A stretch of 64,000 nucleotides of DNA from Helicoverpa zea (lineage: Eukaryota > Arthropoda > Insecta > Lepidoptera > Noctuidae). The position numbers and the translations under genes are program-made. Each line of letters starts with the position of its first letter. Position 1 is the first letter of the stretch. This document shows, piece after piece, positions 19,801 to 34,800 of the stretch. Where the stretch lies: contig NC_061456.1 of the NCBI RefSeq assembly GCF_022581195.2, positions 6,326,501 through 6,390,500 of the forward strand, in the 5' to 3' direction. The notes below the pieces were generated by a model. The model ran no database searches. It saw nothing but the letters and a program-made list of their open reading frames with translations, and had not been told where the DNA came from.

Positions 19801-22800
19801 TTACTATTAATGGGTAACAGTCTGATTTGGTTCCTCATGCTTTTGCGGTCAAACAGTTGAACCAATTGAGATGCAATTTTGTGTTCGATGACTTTTAATG
19901 GTTTTTGTTTGCAACTGAGTAGGTACATATTTACAACTTAAATGCTTCTAACCTACTAACTTCAATTTGCAGAAACACTAATGATCGAGATTATTAATAT
20001 ACATTACAAGGTTAATAAAATATGAGTTGTGTATTTTCTATTTCGGTAATATTATTTGGGTACATGCTGAGTTGTGTAATGTTACTTGGCATTGATTTCG
20101 TATTCACAGACATTCGCCAAGAAGTTTGTTTAGATTTGAAAAATATTTTTGCATACGAATTCTATAGGTCCAAGCAAAAGTAAGCATTTGTTATATACCT
20201 CCATTGTCATTGGGGTCCAACACGAAGATTCCTGTGGAAGCGGTGACGGTGCTCTCCTCATCGCCTTTCTCGAAGCGGGACTCCGTACTGCAGTCTATTA
20301 CTGAACACGTGCCTGCAATAATACAATAAGAATATGAGACTTTGGAATAGTTCCAGCTTATACCTTAGTAAGGACAGCCGTAGGTATTGTAAACTTTTAG
20401 AATGGTTGAAGATGAGATATTAGATGTAAAATGGCATATTTTTACAGAACGATGACGCACTTTATATTATGTTCTTTTTTTTTGTATTCAGGTATTTTAA
20501 AAATAAATAGCATTTACCTTTACAGATAGCTATATCACATTGGTAGTTGACCTGCGAGGAGTCTGGAAACCGGAACATTGACGCGATCGCGAGCTCGGCC
20601 GCGCCCGTCTCAGACTTCACCACTATCGACTGCTGTTTCACGGGACATCTGTTTACATAGTTTTTATATTATAATCATAATATTATATCACACAAACGGT
20701 AACTAGTGTATAGTTATGTGAATATATACCCTCTATTGTCTAGAAGATCAGCTGTATAATTACGCATGTTGAAAGCAAAACAATTCTTCAAACGTATTCC
20801 GTGGCTTCCTGCAATAATAAATATTATGCATTACTATATTTTGTAACACATACTTATTTAATGTTAATAATGATTTGCGAAATACTGATAGAGATCTAAC
20901 CATCAGGCTTGCTGATTTCGGCGCGCAGCGTGTACTGTAGACCGAATCCTGCATTCAATACTTTGCGACCTTGCGAGTCCAACATTCTCAGCGACACAAG
21001 CGAAGTTTCGTTTCTGTAAACATTACAATAAATAAAAAATAAGTATACATGCTGCGGCATGAGTAACAGAGTATGAATTATTTATGTAAATACAAAGCTA
21101 TTTCTGAAGGTGTGTTTATAATTGTACCTGTTCAACTTTATCGTAAGTTTTGCAGTCGAATTGAGCAAGGTTATCCAGTGGTCATTGTAGTTTACCAGTT
21201 TTGTTATTCTAATTACTTTATCTGCTCCAAAATCGAATGGACAAGCTCTAAATCTGTACACAAATACTCAAAACAAAGGGACATTTTCACCGTTTCCATT
21301 AACCAGGTTTGGTGAAACAAATAACACATTGAGAGCTCCATTTCCCTTTCAATTAACATTGGTATTCTGGAATATGATATGTAACCGTAGTTCAGATCCC
21401 TTTGCACATATTTGATGCTCCTATGATTCCCAATATTGAGTTTGAGGTAAATTACCGAGCATTCCTGAAGCCTGCCTTGCCACAAGTGATGACGTAGAAC
21501 TTGTCGTCGGCCAACTCCAAGGTTCGGTGCACACGAACCGCCAGCGGCAACGACCGCTCGTCTGTGCGCTGAAATGTGCACGTGTAAACTTAGCAGGGCT
21601 TAGGCTTAGAGCTTTCCAACTGCACGGAATAGTCATGTTGCGATAACAATGTCGGTCATGTGGAATATCGTCGATGTAGGTACGTATGTTGTTGAGGTTA
21701 AGTGGGAGTTCATAGACGCAAGTGAATATGAGAAACCTTAGTAAGCTATTTATGGCCTTTGAGAATGTGAATGCAATACTTCTCCTATTTAGAATCATCT
21801 TTTTCACTGTCTACTAGCACCAGATAATAGTTAAGGATTTTAAGACTTATCACAATGATTGATGGCTACTTACATTGTTCCAAAAGACTCCACAATAGTC
21901 GGGAGCCCCCTTCGCCGCCATCAGATTGATGTCGAAGCTGAGCGTCTCGCTGCCGTTGCCCAGTGCCATACACGCTGGAGTTCTGAAATATATTAAAGAA
22001 AATTTCAATCATAGGATATATTTTTTTTTTAAGAGGTCAACCGCCGAATCCAACTCGGCTGGGCAGCGTTCGGGAAACTACGCAATGTCTTTTCGTCCGA
22101 CATACCTCAGTGCCTCAAGACGAAAGTCTTCAACCAATGTGTGTTACCAGTGATGACTTACGGCACCGAAACGTGGTCTCTCACTATCGGCCTCATCTCA
22201 AAGCTCAAAGTCGCTCAACGAGCTATGGAGAGGGCTATGCTCGGTGTTTCTCTACGTGATCGAATCCGAAACGAGGAGATCCGTAGACGAACCAAAGTGA
22301 CCGATATAGCCCACCGGATTAGCAAGTTGAAGTGGCAATGGGCAGGCCATATTGCTCGCAGAGCAGATGGCAGATGGGGCCGAAAAGTGCTGGAGTGGAG
22401 ACCACGGACTAGCAAGCGCAGCGTAGGACGTCCACCAACGAGGTGGACAGACGACCTTATAAAGGTCGCCGGAAGACGCTGGATGCAGGTCGCTTCCAAC
22501 AGGTATCTGTGGAGATCAAAGGGGGAGGCCTATGTTCACCAGTGGACGTCCTATGGCTGAGATGATGATGATGATGATGATATATTTTTTTACTACTTAC
22601 GTTATTTGTGTTCGCTACTGTACTATGCGTCACGTCCAATGTCTTAATTATAGTTACCCAGTAGTAGTGTTTAAATAAAAATAAAAAATACGCAAGTCAT
22701 GTTTTATCATCAGAACTCAGAGCATGTGCAAATTTTCATCCAAATCGAAGCCCGGGAAGTGGGTCAAATTGAGATTCTATGATTTACTTGCATAATAGTT

Positions 22801-25800
22801 ACAAGTGAAGCTAATATAAGCGCGTTAAAAAATACCATTACCTATCTATCTCAGTCATCATTAAAATAAATATTTCTACAAAACTATAAAATATCGTAAA
22901 GTGCATTAATATTTGTAGGCACAGGTGCTAAGACTTGAATAGACGGCAAGAAAATCATTGCGTGTAGGAACGTATGCAGTAAACAGGGCTATTTAAACTT
23001 AATGATCGATATAAATCGTCTTATAGTTAAGTAATAAATAATAACATAAACTTATATAGTTGGCTACAAGTACCTAGGTATCGATTTCAGTAATGGAATG
23101 TAATTCTACTTTCAATAGATAACGGAAGTTTCTTGGCCCTAAATGTTGTTAGAACTAGATCTGAAGATAGATAAAGTCTATCTGCAGATCAGCGCAATGT
23201 ACCTACATTGAAAATCAATTATTGAAGATAATTTAGGTGTTTTATACGCAGGTAAGCGGGAAACCACATATTACCAAAACAGAGCAATCGATAGATACGA
23301 ATTAAAGTGAATCCTATTCAAAAAGGAATATCTACGATCTTTATTCTTTTACGATCTTCATAGTCAATAAAGACTTATTGACTTGAAATGCTCAGAAACA
23401 AATAATGTCTTTACCTGAATTCCCTGGCATGTGTGACCCCGTTGAACGGCTGGTTGAAAGAGATGTTGATAGCCATGACGCCAGTCTTGCACGTCGCCGT
23501 GACCACCGGCGAGAACTCTCCCGTACTGTCTGCATTCTGTATACAAAGATAAAAAGTATTTGAAAAAAATTGTTAAAGTTAAAGATTGGCTATGTAATAG
23601 GTACAAAAATTCAATTAAATTCACATGGTTCATGTTAGCTACATATAATATGGAAACATGAATGAAAATCTTACGCAACTACCTAATCGTGATCCAAGCA
23701 TAGATTAAAGCGGTTAATTTATCACTTGAAACTTGTTCGGTTTACCCATAAGGAACGATATACAAGGACTTCCTGTAGTCATCGTTACCGTCAGACTTTC
23801 CTTGTACGGACGTTGCACGCGATCGATCGGCATGTAGGACTCGCATTGTTTCTCTGATTTATGTGTTCACAATGGGTACGTGCTCTTTGGGATCTGTGGC
23901 ACCATTAGCTCGACTTATTACTAGAAAAACATCTTTGAATGGAAAAGAATGCTCCACTGTCTTACAGTTGAGCTTTACACATCAGGATAGTCCACCTTCC
24001 TCCTATAAATTATTCTCTCGCAAATATCTTAAGGCCTTTTAACTCAAGATAGGTATATAGCGATTTAATTTTCAAAAGAAATATAAAACAAGCTTAGAAG
24101 TCGAATTGTGACCTCAAATATAGCTATGTGGATACATTAAAGTCGACAAATAAACCAACAAACCGTTACGACACGGGCACCACAATGTAAAATCTCCGAC
24201 AACAAATCACTGCTCTTTGTATCGTGGACGGTTCGCGGCCTAACCGGGTGTAGGGCTGCTGGGACCCGACCTGATCAGACGGTACCGAATACCTTTCTGA
24301 TGCAGTCTTTTGTTTGATGATCACACATAACTATTCGCCATACGCGTCGCCGCTGTTCATTTCAACATAATTGTATATCGATACCCGATTAATTATTTAT
24401 TTGCATGTAGGTAATTAAATCACAAATAAAAACATTGACCATAAAAGCAGTGAACGCTACACCAGCCATAAATAATGTAAACCCAGAGGAGCTTTTTACA
24501 TAACTCTTGATTCTGGTCGATCTGATTCAACTCCAATGCAATACAATAAAATATTGCTCATATTTTATCTTTTAAAACTGACTTTTTATGGCGAGTTATG
24601 TTGGTAGATGGTACGTGTTTTTTATTATCGTACCCATATTTCTGTACACACGTATTCATGAAGAGATATGAAAATAGCTAAAGCGTGTTAAGATGTTATC
24701 CTTTGACGTTCGGTCTTGTTTCAATATCTCATGGGACTGGCGTGATAAGTAACATATTAATAAATAGCTATCACTTTTTATTAAGTCTGGAACAGGCACT
24801 ATGTGCTATCGTAGTATGTAACTTATGTAAGTATACCTCTATAATATTGTGTCGTAAAGTGGGCGTGTCAGAGATACTTATGCAAGTGGTCACATTAGAA
24901 GCTATATTTTTTGCATACTATAGATTATCTAATGGCGTTGGAGATATAGGAAGTCGCATGACGACTCCGCTATACAAACCGACAGGGCATAAAGGGTCGC
25001 GCCTCGGGCCGAGCGAAGGCGCGCACGATCGCATCCACACGACCCGACTTGATAGCTTCCTAGAATTACCTCAACTTAGTGCAGATTACTACATTTAGAA
25101 TCAAAGTAAAACACTATTTAACAATAACTTTGTTTATGTGCAGACTTTGAAGAAAATATGGTCACAGTTTTTGCACTTGTGTTGTGTAGTTATTAGATTA
25201 TTGTCATAGCATTGATTATAGTGTGCGTCGTAGCGTGACACAACTGCTTGATTTTCCTTGTCTACGTATGGTTTTACAAACTATTAATTTGCTGATTTTG
25301 TATTACACGTAACTACGATTTTTCGTCTAGCATGCTTAGATGGATATACGTATGTTTATACTGTATTAGGTACACCATTTTTTACATTTTTGATCTTAAA
25401 ACTAAATTAAACTAGGTGACATAATGTGCGGTCTTCGCGTTATGAGCGACCTCTTCCAGACAACCATAATTATTTCCATAGCTCTAACTCGTATTGTTTC
25501 TTTCAAATAGGCCGGCAAAATTACTGAGAATACATGCTTATTTTCATGTTATTTTCCTAAGCATTTCGCGAGAAGCTTAGCCATTTATCATTGGCAGGAC
25601 TTACGTGGAACTTGCGAGGACCTAAGGGCGTCCTATGAAGATTTAAGAGGATGATTGCATTGATTGCTGTTGTTTGCAGACCTCACGATCCGCCTCAAGA
25701 TCTCTCATGTTATTTATAGGACTTTGAGATGGATTGTTAGTGGATTAGCAAAAAAGGAATATGAATTGTGCGGTCAAAGCGATCAAGGTTATGAACAGTC

Positions 25801-28800
25801 TATGATGTTGCTTGACAAGTTAAGCGTTCCCAATACAGAATACAGACACGACGAAAAATAAATGTGTAGTTAATTTTTTTTCTTTTTTGTTATTGGGTGT
25901 CTTTTAGAGATTTTCCAAAGAAATGTAAATTCCAACAATATTTTTTCCACCGCCTAAGGAGTGAGCATTCTGGGTAAAAATGTAAAATGTTCAGATTCAG
26001 GTCTTTTATGGGTATAGCTTGCCGTTAAGATTTGCGCTAACTCCGCCTTGACATGTGTTACATCAAACCATATTCTCTGAAAACCAATAACGGGTGTCAA
26101 TACTGCAATTAACGACCATGTTTATAACCTGCGATTGAGATTGTGTTGAAGTTAAGCAAAGATTTTATGGCTATTGGACGTACATTAAGAGCATTAGCCC
26201 TGTAACTGCTGCTGCAACTCTCAAGATATCCTGTTCCAGTCTAGGGAACGTGTCTGCGTCTATTTAACATCCTTTATATATCTCTTCAAGAGCACCGATA
26301 AAAGAACTTATGCAGATTATATTGGGAATAGGCGTGCACTTCTCATGACGCTGGTACTCGTGCAAGAACGTCAGCAATTGTCAAGTGGTTGTTGTCGGCC
26401 TGCCGAGGTCAATGGACGAGTGACCGCCGGGACTCGGGTTACTTCGCAACATCGGTTTCTTAAAAACACAGTTGAACAATACGCACTGCCTAATATTAAC
26501 TAGAAATTCTCCTTGATGCAATCTTTTGTGCTGCCATTATAAATTCCGACGACTTTTATGCATGAGGAGGCGGTCAAACAGGTGCTCTATATATGGGGTT
26601 TACCACGAATAAGTTTGCGTCATCATGTTCATATTTTCTCTGAGATCGAATACAAATTTTACCTAGTGAGCGAGAAGACCAATCATGAGAAATGTCTTCC
26701 TTAAAGTGTTGTCAATTCAAAGTATTTAATAACAGTTTTAGTAGAACTTTAACATACGACTGGTTACGCTTTTCCTATTTTCTCTACGTAAATGCGTTGC
26801 GCATAGTAATGAATTCATATTACGTATCTATTATGCTATTTGTGCGTGATAAATGAGTTGGCCGCAAGTAGATACAATTACCATGCGAGTGGAACAGTAG
26901 GCAAACTCCGCATTCCAGCCCAAGACCCTTCATAAACGTATTATAATCATAGGTGTTCCGCTAGGAATTTAACACCTATTTCAGATAGCCCAGAACTTAC
27001 AGCTTCGTAAAATATACCTTTATTTTTGGCATTTCAGGAATCTTGCTTTACCTACATATAGTGAAACAGCAGAATTTCCGTATACCTAAGTGTGTCGCTC
27101 GCTACGCAGTAAAGAATTTATAGGACTTAAACTTTGCCTTGGCGCGTATTTATTAGACAGCTTATGGTAGTAATTCTGAAGATGGTTTTATTAAAGTTAG
27201 CAGCAGAGACAGCGCGTATTCGTTGTGTCCTACATCTTTTAAGAGCCACTGTTGACTTTTAGTATCTTACACAATTATGCTATTATATCAGTGGAACTGT
27301 AGTATCAAAGGTATCTCTGTGTACAACCCGTTATACTACACAATGGCCGAAAGTCCGAAGGCCACTATCTCATACTAGCGATCGACATCAAACAATCGCC
27401 ACCCGCATTACTCACTAACATAATATGAGCAAAGGCATTCTATCGTAGCTACCTCCAGCCATCAATCATGATAGTAATATTAGCCTTTCGTCATCTGGTC
27501 ATTGGGTTAGTGTTTTATGTTCCGAGCCGAGACGTTCTCATGCATACTTGACCTCAGACTCGTAGATAGTAATACAGTGAACGCTAGACGCTGCTTATAA
27601 CAGTTAATTACTCTTTGTGTTGCTATCATTATGTGGATTACATACGCTTATATCATGGTACAAGTTTGCAAATAATATTCAGGTTTCAAATCAGATGAGA
27701 ATCCTCGGGCTCACTTTCTAATAAGGAACGGTAATTTTAGATCATTGTCTTAAAATGGTTAACTTGTCACCCCGTGAAAAGGGAGTTTTTTATTGGATTA
27801 TTTTAAGACTTTAAAGAATGACAAGTACCCATGTAATAAAATTGATGAAACTGGTTCTCAGCTGCATGTGGCTGACCCCAAATATACTTGGGGAAGGCTA
27901 GGCAGATAATATAGAACATGGCATAAAAGATGTAAATAGCAAATAAAGAGATCTATTCCGTAAAAAAGCTTCCTTGGGGTTACAATTTGAGTTACAATTT
28001 GATAAACCTAAACAGTATCATCGCTATCCCATACTTATCGAAGTTTCGATTTTAGGAGATTCCGGCAGTTTCGAAATTGTATTTTGATAAAGTACGTTGA
28101 GGAGGAGTGGGTGGTCTCCCCAATTCATTTTTCTCCAACAGAGAATATAAATCTTATCCCTGGTGACTTTACTTTTTGCATACTTATTTTTCCATCAAAT
28201 AGACTGCAAAAAGACTTTTATTTGTACTTACCGGCTTTTTGGTAAAGAATTTCTGACAACTTCAAAAGTTTATCAATTTATCATCATTCATTTGCACACC
28301 GACATGGAAGTAATATATTACTCACAAATGAACGAACACCGAATAATATATGGGCCGGAAATAATGTGAGGTAATTATTAGCAATTGAGTATTGTATCTT
28401 GTATCTAATGACATAAGAATAGCCTTTAATAATAATGGTTTGTGTTGCAGAAGAAGCCGTTTACGGAGCAACACCGCTATTTGCTTAACGGTCAACACAC
28501 TTCGTATTCAAAATTATAATTACGTTAACCCATCGGTATTGCCTGCTATTTCTAATAGAATGGAAGTTAGTACAAAAAGGCACACGCATCCGGAGTTCTT
28601 CAAAGCTGTTAATCTGAAGTACAGAACAAAACCGTTTGTTTCAAATTAATGGACTTTATTAATGGGTGTTATGTTATCGCATGACTTGACCATTTCTTCA
28701 TGGAGATTGTCTAAAGCACCACTATATTTGTGTTGCAGACTAGACACACCGTTACTATAAATTGAACGTGTTGGTCATGGAAATTAAGTAGTTATAGAGT

Positions 28801-31800
28801 TGTAAATAAAGAAGTTCCCTCTTAAGGCAATATTATGATGAACACAATTATATACATTTCGGTCCTTATAAGTACTACAGCAATCGTAATTGGACACAGA
28901 AACTGTTCTCGGAGAGCCATTCGATTAAAGCAACGGCTGCTTGAATGGTTGGCGAAATTACATAGTCTGCCGGATTGGCTTAGAATTAACTAAATATCCA
29001 GATGCTCAGAGCTTATTAATACTAAAGAATATTTAATTGCTTTTTGAAGCTAGCTGTGCTGGCTTACGTTGAGTTCAAACAAGCGTGCGAACTTTTTTCT
29101 TGAAAACCATATTTAGTCTTTATCTGTAGTTTTTGTCCGAATGAATTCATAAATAGTACATGCTTTTGTGATAAACCTAAAAATATTTATCGAAGTGCAC
29201 CACACCCAAACATGTGCGCTGCACTGGAAAGAGCACTGCACCTAAAGGTCAAAAATGCCATATCCATATAAGAAAAATGTAGCGCATATAATTGGCACGC
29301 AAGTTATATAATGCGTATCGGCTGAGAAGTTCTCATTCCCATATGTATAGTATTTGATGCAACAGCGTGCGGACCGGTTCCGTCGGCCCCAATATATCTG
29401 CTTCGAACTACGTCACCACAGACGCAGTAGGCGTGCTATACTGCTTAGGTAATTCACACTATTTTTACATATTGCGTGTAGGCTTTTTTATTTGAGCTCT
29501 GCCTAAGTACCTGATGTTTGTTTGGAATGCATCGGGTGAGCATATGAATAAATGTTTGTTTGAGTTTTCCTCAACATTATTAGCATTTAGTTATATACTG
29601 TAGCGTTAGTGGCACATGATGCACTTTACTGATGGAAAACCAGGCCCAGCCAGGCTTCTTAATTGTTACATTTTCCTTAGGTTTCACAGCTAATTTGTTT
29701 TAATATTTGCCCGGTGTCCTATTTGTTTCCAGTTATCTATCCACATTCGTCTGCGCGTGACAAAGATAAATGTGAAGGGATTAATGCTGGTTAGTTGAAA
29801 AATAAACTCCTACTCTTCAAGTTAAGCTTTTGTATTATTCTACTGTGCTTTTATTTCGTCACTATGACTAAACGATTACTAAACGTAGATGCATAATTTA
29901 TTAAGCAACACTAGGTATTAGGCGATCAAGTATATCTGTTTATATTGACATTCTAGTTTCAAACGAGTTTTATCCAAGTTTAATTTATGAACTGACACTT
30001 TTAATTCAATTGAATACAAGCGAAGACAAGGTTAATGGCGATGAGATAGCTTTCCACAGATTACGAAGAGTGGGTAAGTAAGCCCATGGCAAGCTCATAA
30101 AATAGTCATTAACAGAAAGAAGGTGTTAAATAAAAGTGGGCAATACGACTCCGCCGACTTGCGACTTCCCACGGAAAGTGTATTGTTTGTGCTTACTACA
30201 CTTCACGAGTAGGAAGTGGTCAATGATGATTGTAGCTGTGACGAGTAGCGGCCGATCAGCGTAAATAATGACAAGTCATTTGTCAGACGTTTACGTCCTC
30301 GCTCAGTGTTTCCCGCCCATATCCAGGTATCAATTTATTGACAAATTGCAAAAAAACACCACAAAAGTATTATTGGATTTCGAAATTGTCGTAAGGTCGT
30401 AAGTGATTGTTACAGGATCTTTCGACATTTACACACGGGTGTGTGATTGATAGTAACGACTAGTTGGAATTAATGATGTTGTCATTTTATAGGTCAGCCT
30501 ATAAAATATGGGTTTTGGTCCGAGTACTGAAGCGTTGGTTCACAATCATGTTTTTATTCAATTAACTTCTATTGTTATTAATTAGTTCTATTTGCTTCGA
30601 CAGCACGGCACAATAATTAAGGCTAATAAACAAAATAAAACGTTAAATCTTATAAACGTGCCTAATAATAGGTTGCTTTAAAATCCTTCTTTGTTCTTCT
30701 TCTTGTTTTTTGGCCTAACCTTCATGCCAAAGACTGTTTCAGGAAAATATTAAATACAATACTCTTTTAACGCACAATACTGATGCCTGCCTCTGTACGT
30801 CGTCCCAAAATTAAATAGGGCTTCTGTAACACATCGCTTTTCAAAGATTTCGGACGAAGACAATGTGTCACAGACACGCTTGCAAATCAGATATGTTCGC
30901 TTGTCCGACAAAACAAGTTGGACAAGCCGTGACGTAAGATACCAATCGTGACCAATCTCATGAATCTCTTATGTTATTTACATGTTAACACAATGTTGTC
31001 ATGTTTCCTGACAAATATTGATAACAATACTTCTTTCAGAGCCCAAGGTTTGTTTAAAAATAAATTCTTCCATTTACCAAATGGGTACTCCGTTTGAGTG
31101 AGTTTACCAGACAATGAATAATAAAATACTCATAATAGCTTTCCTGGAAATTGCAAAACATTATGAATTTGATAGATAAGTAGAAAGGATGATGTTACGC
31201 TTTAATATACCGAACGCGGTGTGGCTGGGGCAATGAATACTTCCGCGAGCGTTGTTATCGAGCCTCGATCAGCCCACGGGGCAATCAGAGCGTTGCCTGT
31301 ACCGCGCATGCGTGGCGAATGTCTTAGCACCCACTATAACATATTCACCGAAAATACGCTACAAGATTCGAAACTATCAGGCAAATGGCCGAGAATAAGT
31401 AAGCTCGTGGGAACTGCTATTATGTCAGCACCAAAACGATCTGATATGGGTGTAAATATAATTTATGTAAGTGTTAAATGCTCTGATTATTTCCAACATT
31501 ATATCATATTCAATGCCTAGTGGTAGGTATTGCGTGTATAATTAAGCGAAGCATAAATTAAACAAGGTAATGAGCAAAGGAAGATGCGACCTCGACTCGT
31601 GTCGTGGAGGCCGCGCTACCGCCTCTCCGACCGAATCATTTAACTCAATCACGCAAACTTTATGTATTTTAAAGTACTAACGACCAATTCTTTATTTTTA
31701 TGAATGAATATCTTTGGAATACTTCATGTGCAGTGCACTTGTTGCAAAACTTAAGGCATGCTTTGTGTAACTTATAATGTAATAGCGAATGTGTATGCTC

Positions 31801-34800
31801 TACTTAACTTATCTATTTAAATAGTAATTCAAATTAATCGAATGTTTTGTTTCACTATGCAACAATGATTTGATGCTTTGTTATAAAATTCTAGTTGTTT
31901 TATTTGTTTGGGTGTTAATTGGTTGCACATCAACATTAAGTTTTATTATCATTACGGTCGAATTTATAATCGCTTAATATATTTCAGGTGCGTTCACTTT
32001 ATGTCTTCAACAAACAAGTAAAAAGCACAGGATTTTCAGCACCTGCTGCTAACGATTTTCCTCAAATTTTCTACTACAATAATAAACATCATCAACTTCG
32101 ACACGTACCAAGACAGCTGATACGACCATACAAAACGCGAACGACCAAAAAAACAGTTACTAAAACTACACATAAAACAAGCATCGTATGTGTAAAAATG
32201 CGCAGTTAATTGTCAAATCGCCTTGAGTGCCGCATAGATATGCGATGCGCGTTGCACTGGCATGGCATCGCGAGCTATGTACCATTTGTTCACGCCAACG
32301 TGATGTCATGTATTACTGAATATAACCGATGTAACAAACACTAAACATACCGATGTTATTGTTTTATAGCGACTTCTATAGCAACATTTTTAAGGACATT
32401 TGGTGCCGTCATAAAGTGTTGCGGGAAAAATAATAGCTAGAGTATTATAATTTATAGCACTCGTAAAATACAAAATCCGAGATTTAATACGTGGTTTTTC
32501 GTGGTGCAGGTGGCTGACGTACGTTAAGTATGTATGTATTATATCTTCCACATACTATTAAGGAATTGTTTGCACTTATCTCCCGTTTCCTTATTTAATA
32601 TCATTACTGAAATAGGTAACTGTAAAATGTAAGTATGCCTTTATTTAGGTTCTTGAATTTCCATTTCTTGAAAAAAGTAGGCAAAGGAGGACTGCAAACA
32701 TAGGATCTACTTATAGAGAATAAAACTCAGTTTATAATATTAGAATAAAAACAATAAATTAACGCTTCATATTTATCATAACATAAATATTTATGGATTT
32801 TTGCAAAGTAACGCCTAATTCCATAATTGACATGATGACGTGAGACAGTGCAAATATTGTAATTTATTTTATCGAGCTTGAATGGAATAGCTGACTTCTT
32901 ATTAATCTTACCCGGGTTGTGACTCAAGTTAATGATTTAGCTGCAAGCTAGTGTTGGCTTATGATTTAGCTGAAAGGAGCAAAACATCTTCCGTTGGAAG
33001 CAAAAACCTTGTAAAACGGAGTAAAAATATGATGTTTGCTCAGTGAGATGACTTATTATTATTAAAGTTGTACAGCTGTTTTGTAGACCTACCCTAGAGT
33101 AATGAGTCATATCTATTTGTAATAGTTCAAACAATACCTTCATGCTGAGGTATTTTTATAATATTATTGCTTCTTGACAATTAATAACTTGCATTCATAT
33201 CTGTTAAGTCATCAACATTTATATGTTTTTAGGATATAAACACACAAAATACTTCTTTTACATTGGAAGATAATACCTCAATAAATACATTATTTATAAA
33301 CAAAATGTAAAATATCATGATCTGCAAAATATGGATTAAATGAACATTATTTTATTTGAGGTTGAAAACTTTTACTTGATTATTTTCAAGAACTTATGTA
33401 TAATAACAGTATCGGTAAGGTAAGTATGTATTACGCATGTCGCATGAGTCAATATTGCGATTTGACTCACTGTTGGTTTCCTTGAATGAATGAACAATCG
33501 TAGTTTTGGTATGCGTCGCCTACGGTGACTATTTGCACCTTCAATTGTTTACTTTAAGATTTGCAGATGGTTAAAGGTAATTAAAAGAATGCCTTAGAAA
33601 AATCAATATGTAATAATGGTTTTATCGAAAATGGCTTTAGATCTTTGTAATAGGTGTCTGTATTTAGACGTCAAAATATTTAGGTTAATTAGTATTAACT
33701 CAAAGGATTAGTTAGTTGCCATTATCTTCTCATTAAAACACCACATTTATATCATAAAAAAAACTAGCCACAGAATGCGAACACAGCCTATTAAAAAAAA
33801 AAAAAAAAAATTGCAGGGCGCTCTTAATTGCCACATAAAAGGCAAGTTATCGTACCATTTAAAAGTCAAAAGTTTTATTAAGTAAAGTATTGGTTCTAGG
33901 CGTGGGATGCGTGGGCCGACGTGACCTTGCGCCCGCGCCTCCAGCCGCCTGGCATTGGCGTGCCTTACAGAACCTAATAAGGCCTAAATTGGAGGCAGGG
34001 TTCGTTTTACATATGTACTTAAAACATGTTTGCTTTATGCGTCCGTGCATGTTCTACAAACGAGTGTTTATATAATCAGTACTATTGCAAATGGTGCCTT
34101 TATTCAATACTAGCCGTTTTCCAGCGGTTTCACCCGCGTCCCGTGGGAGCTACTGCCCGCACCGGGATAAAATATAGCCTATGTTACTCGCAGATAATAT
34201 AGCTTTCTAATGGTGATAGAATATTTAAAATCGGTCCAGTAGTTTTTGAGTTTATCCATTACAACCAACCAAACAAACAAATTTTTCCTCTTTATAATAT
34301 TAGTATAGATTATTCAATATTATCGAATGAGTCAGGAATCTGAACATAACATTTTATAGTGTCTTACACTTGGTTAGGCTAGTGAAAATTATAGACACCG
34401 ATCAAGATATTTTTTTAAAGGCTTTACAATTTAACTCTGTTTAAATGTTATGGTAGATACCTTAAGAAATAAAAGAAATAGCTTTAAGAGATAGAGACGA
34501 GACAGTTTTAGTGCAATTTTGGCAAACTTCGTGCAATAATGTAGGCAGATCGTTAAGTTAAAGCTACCAAGGGTATTGTACTCAGTTAACTATCAGTTTA
34601 ACTGGGTTATGACCAGTTACTAATGCAAAACTTGTGTTCTTACTGTTTCGTAATTTGGTGTCGTTTACTATTATGATCTATTATTAAGAACAGTCGATTG
34701 TTTGAGGTTGGAAATTGAGTAGAGCCCTGAATCTATATTGGCTTTAGGCTTCGGAGAATGGGTAATTCGATATGGCTGCCAATGTCGTTAATAACCGAAT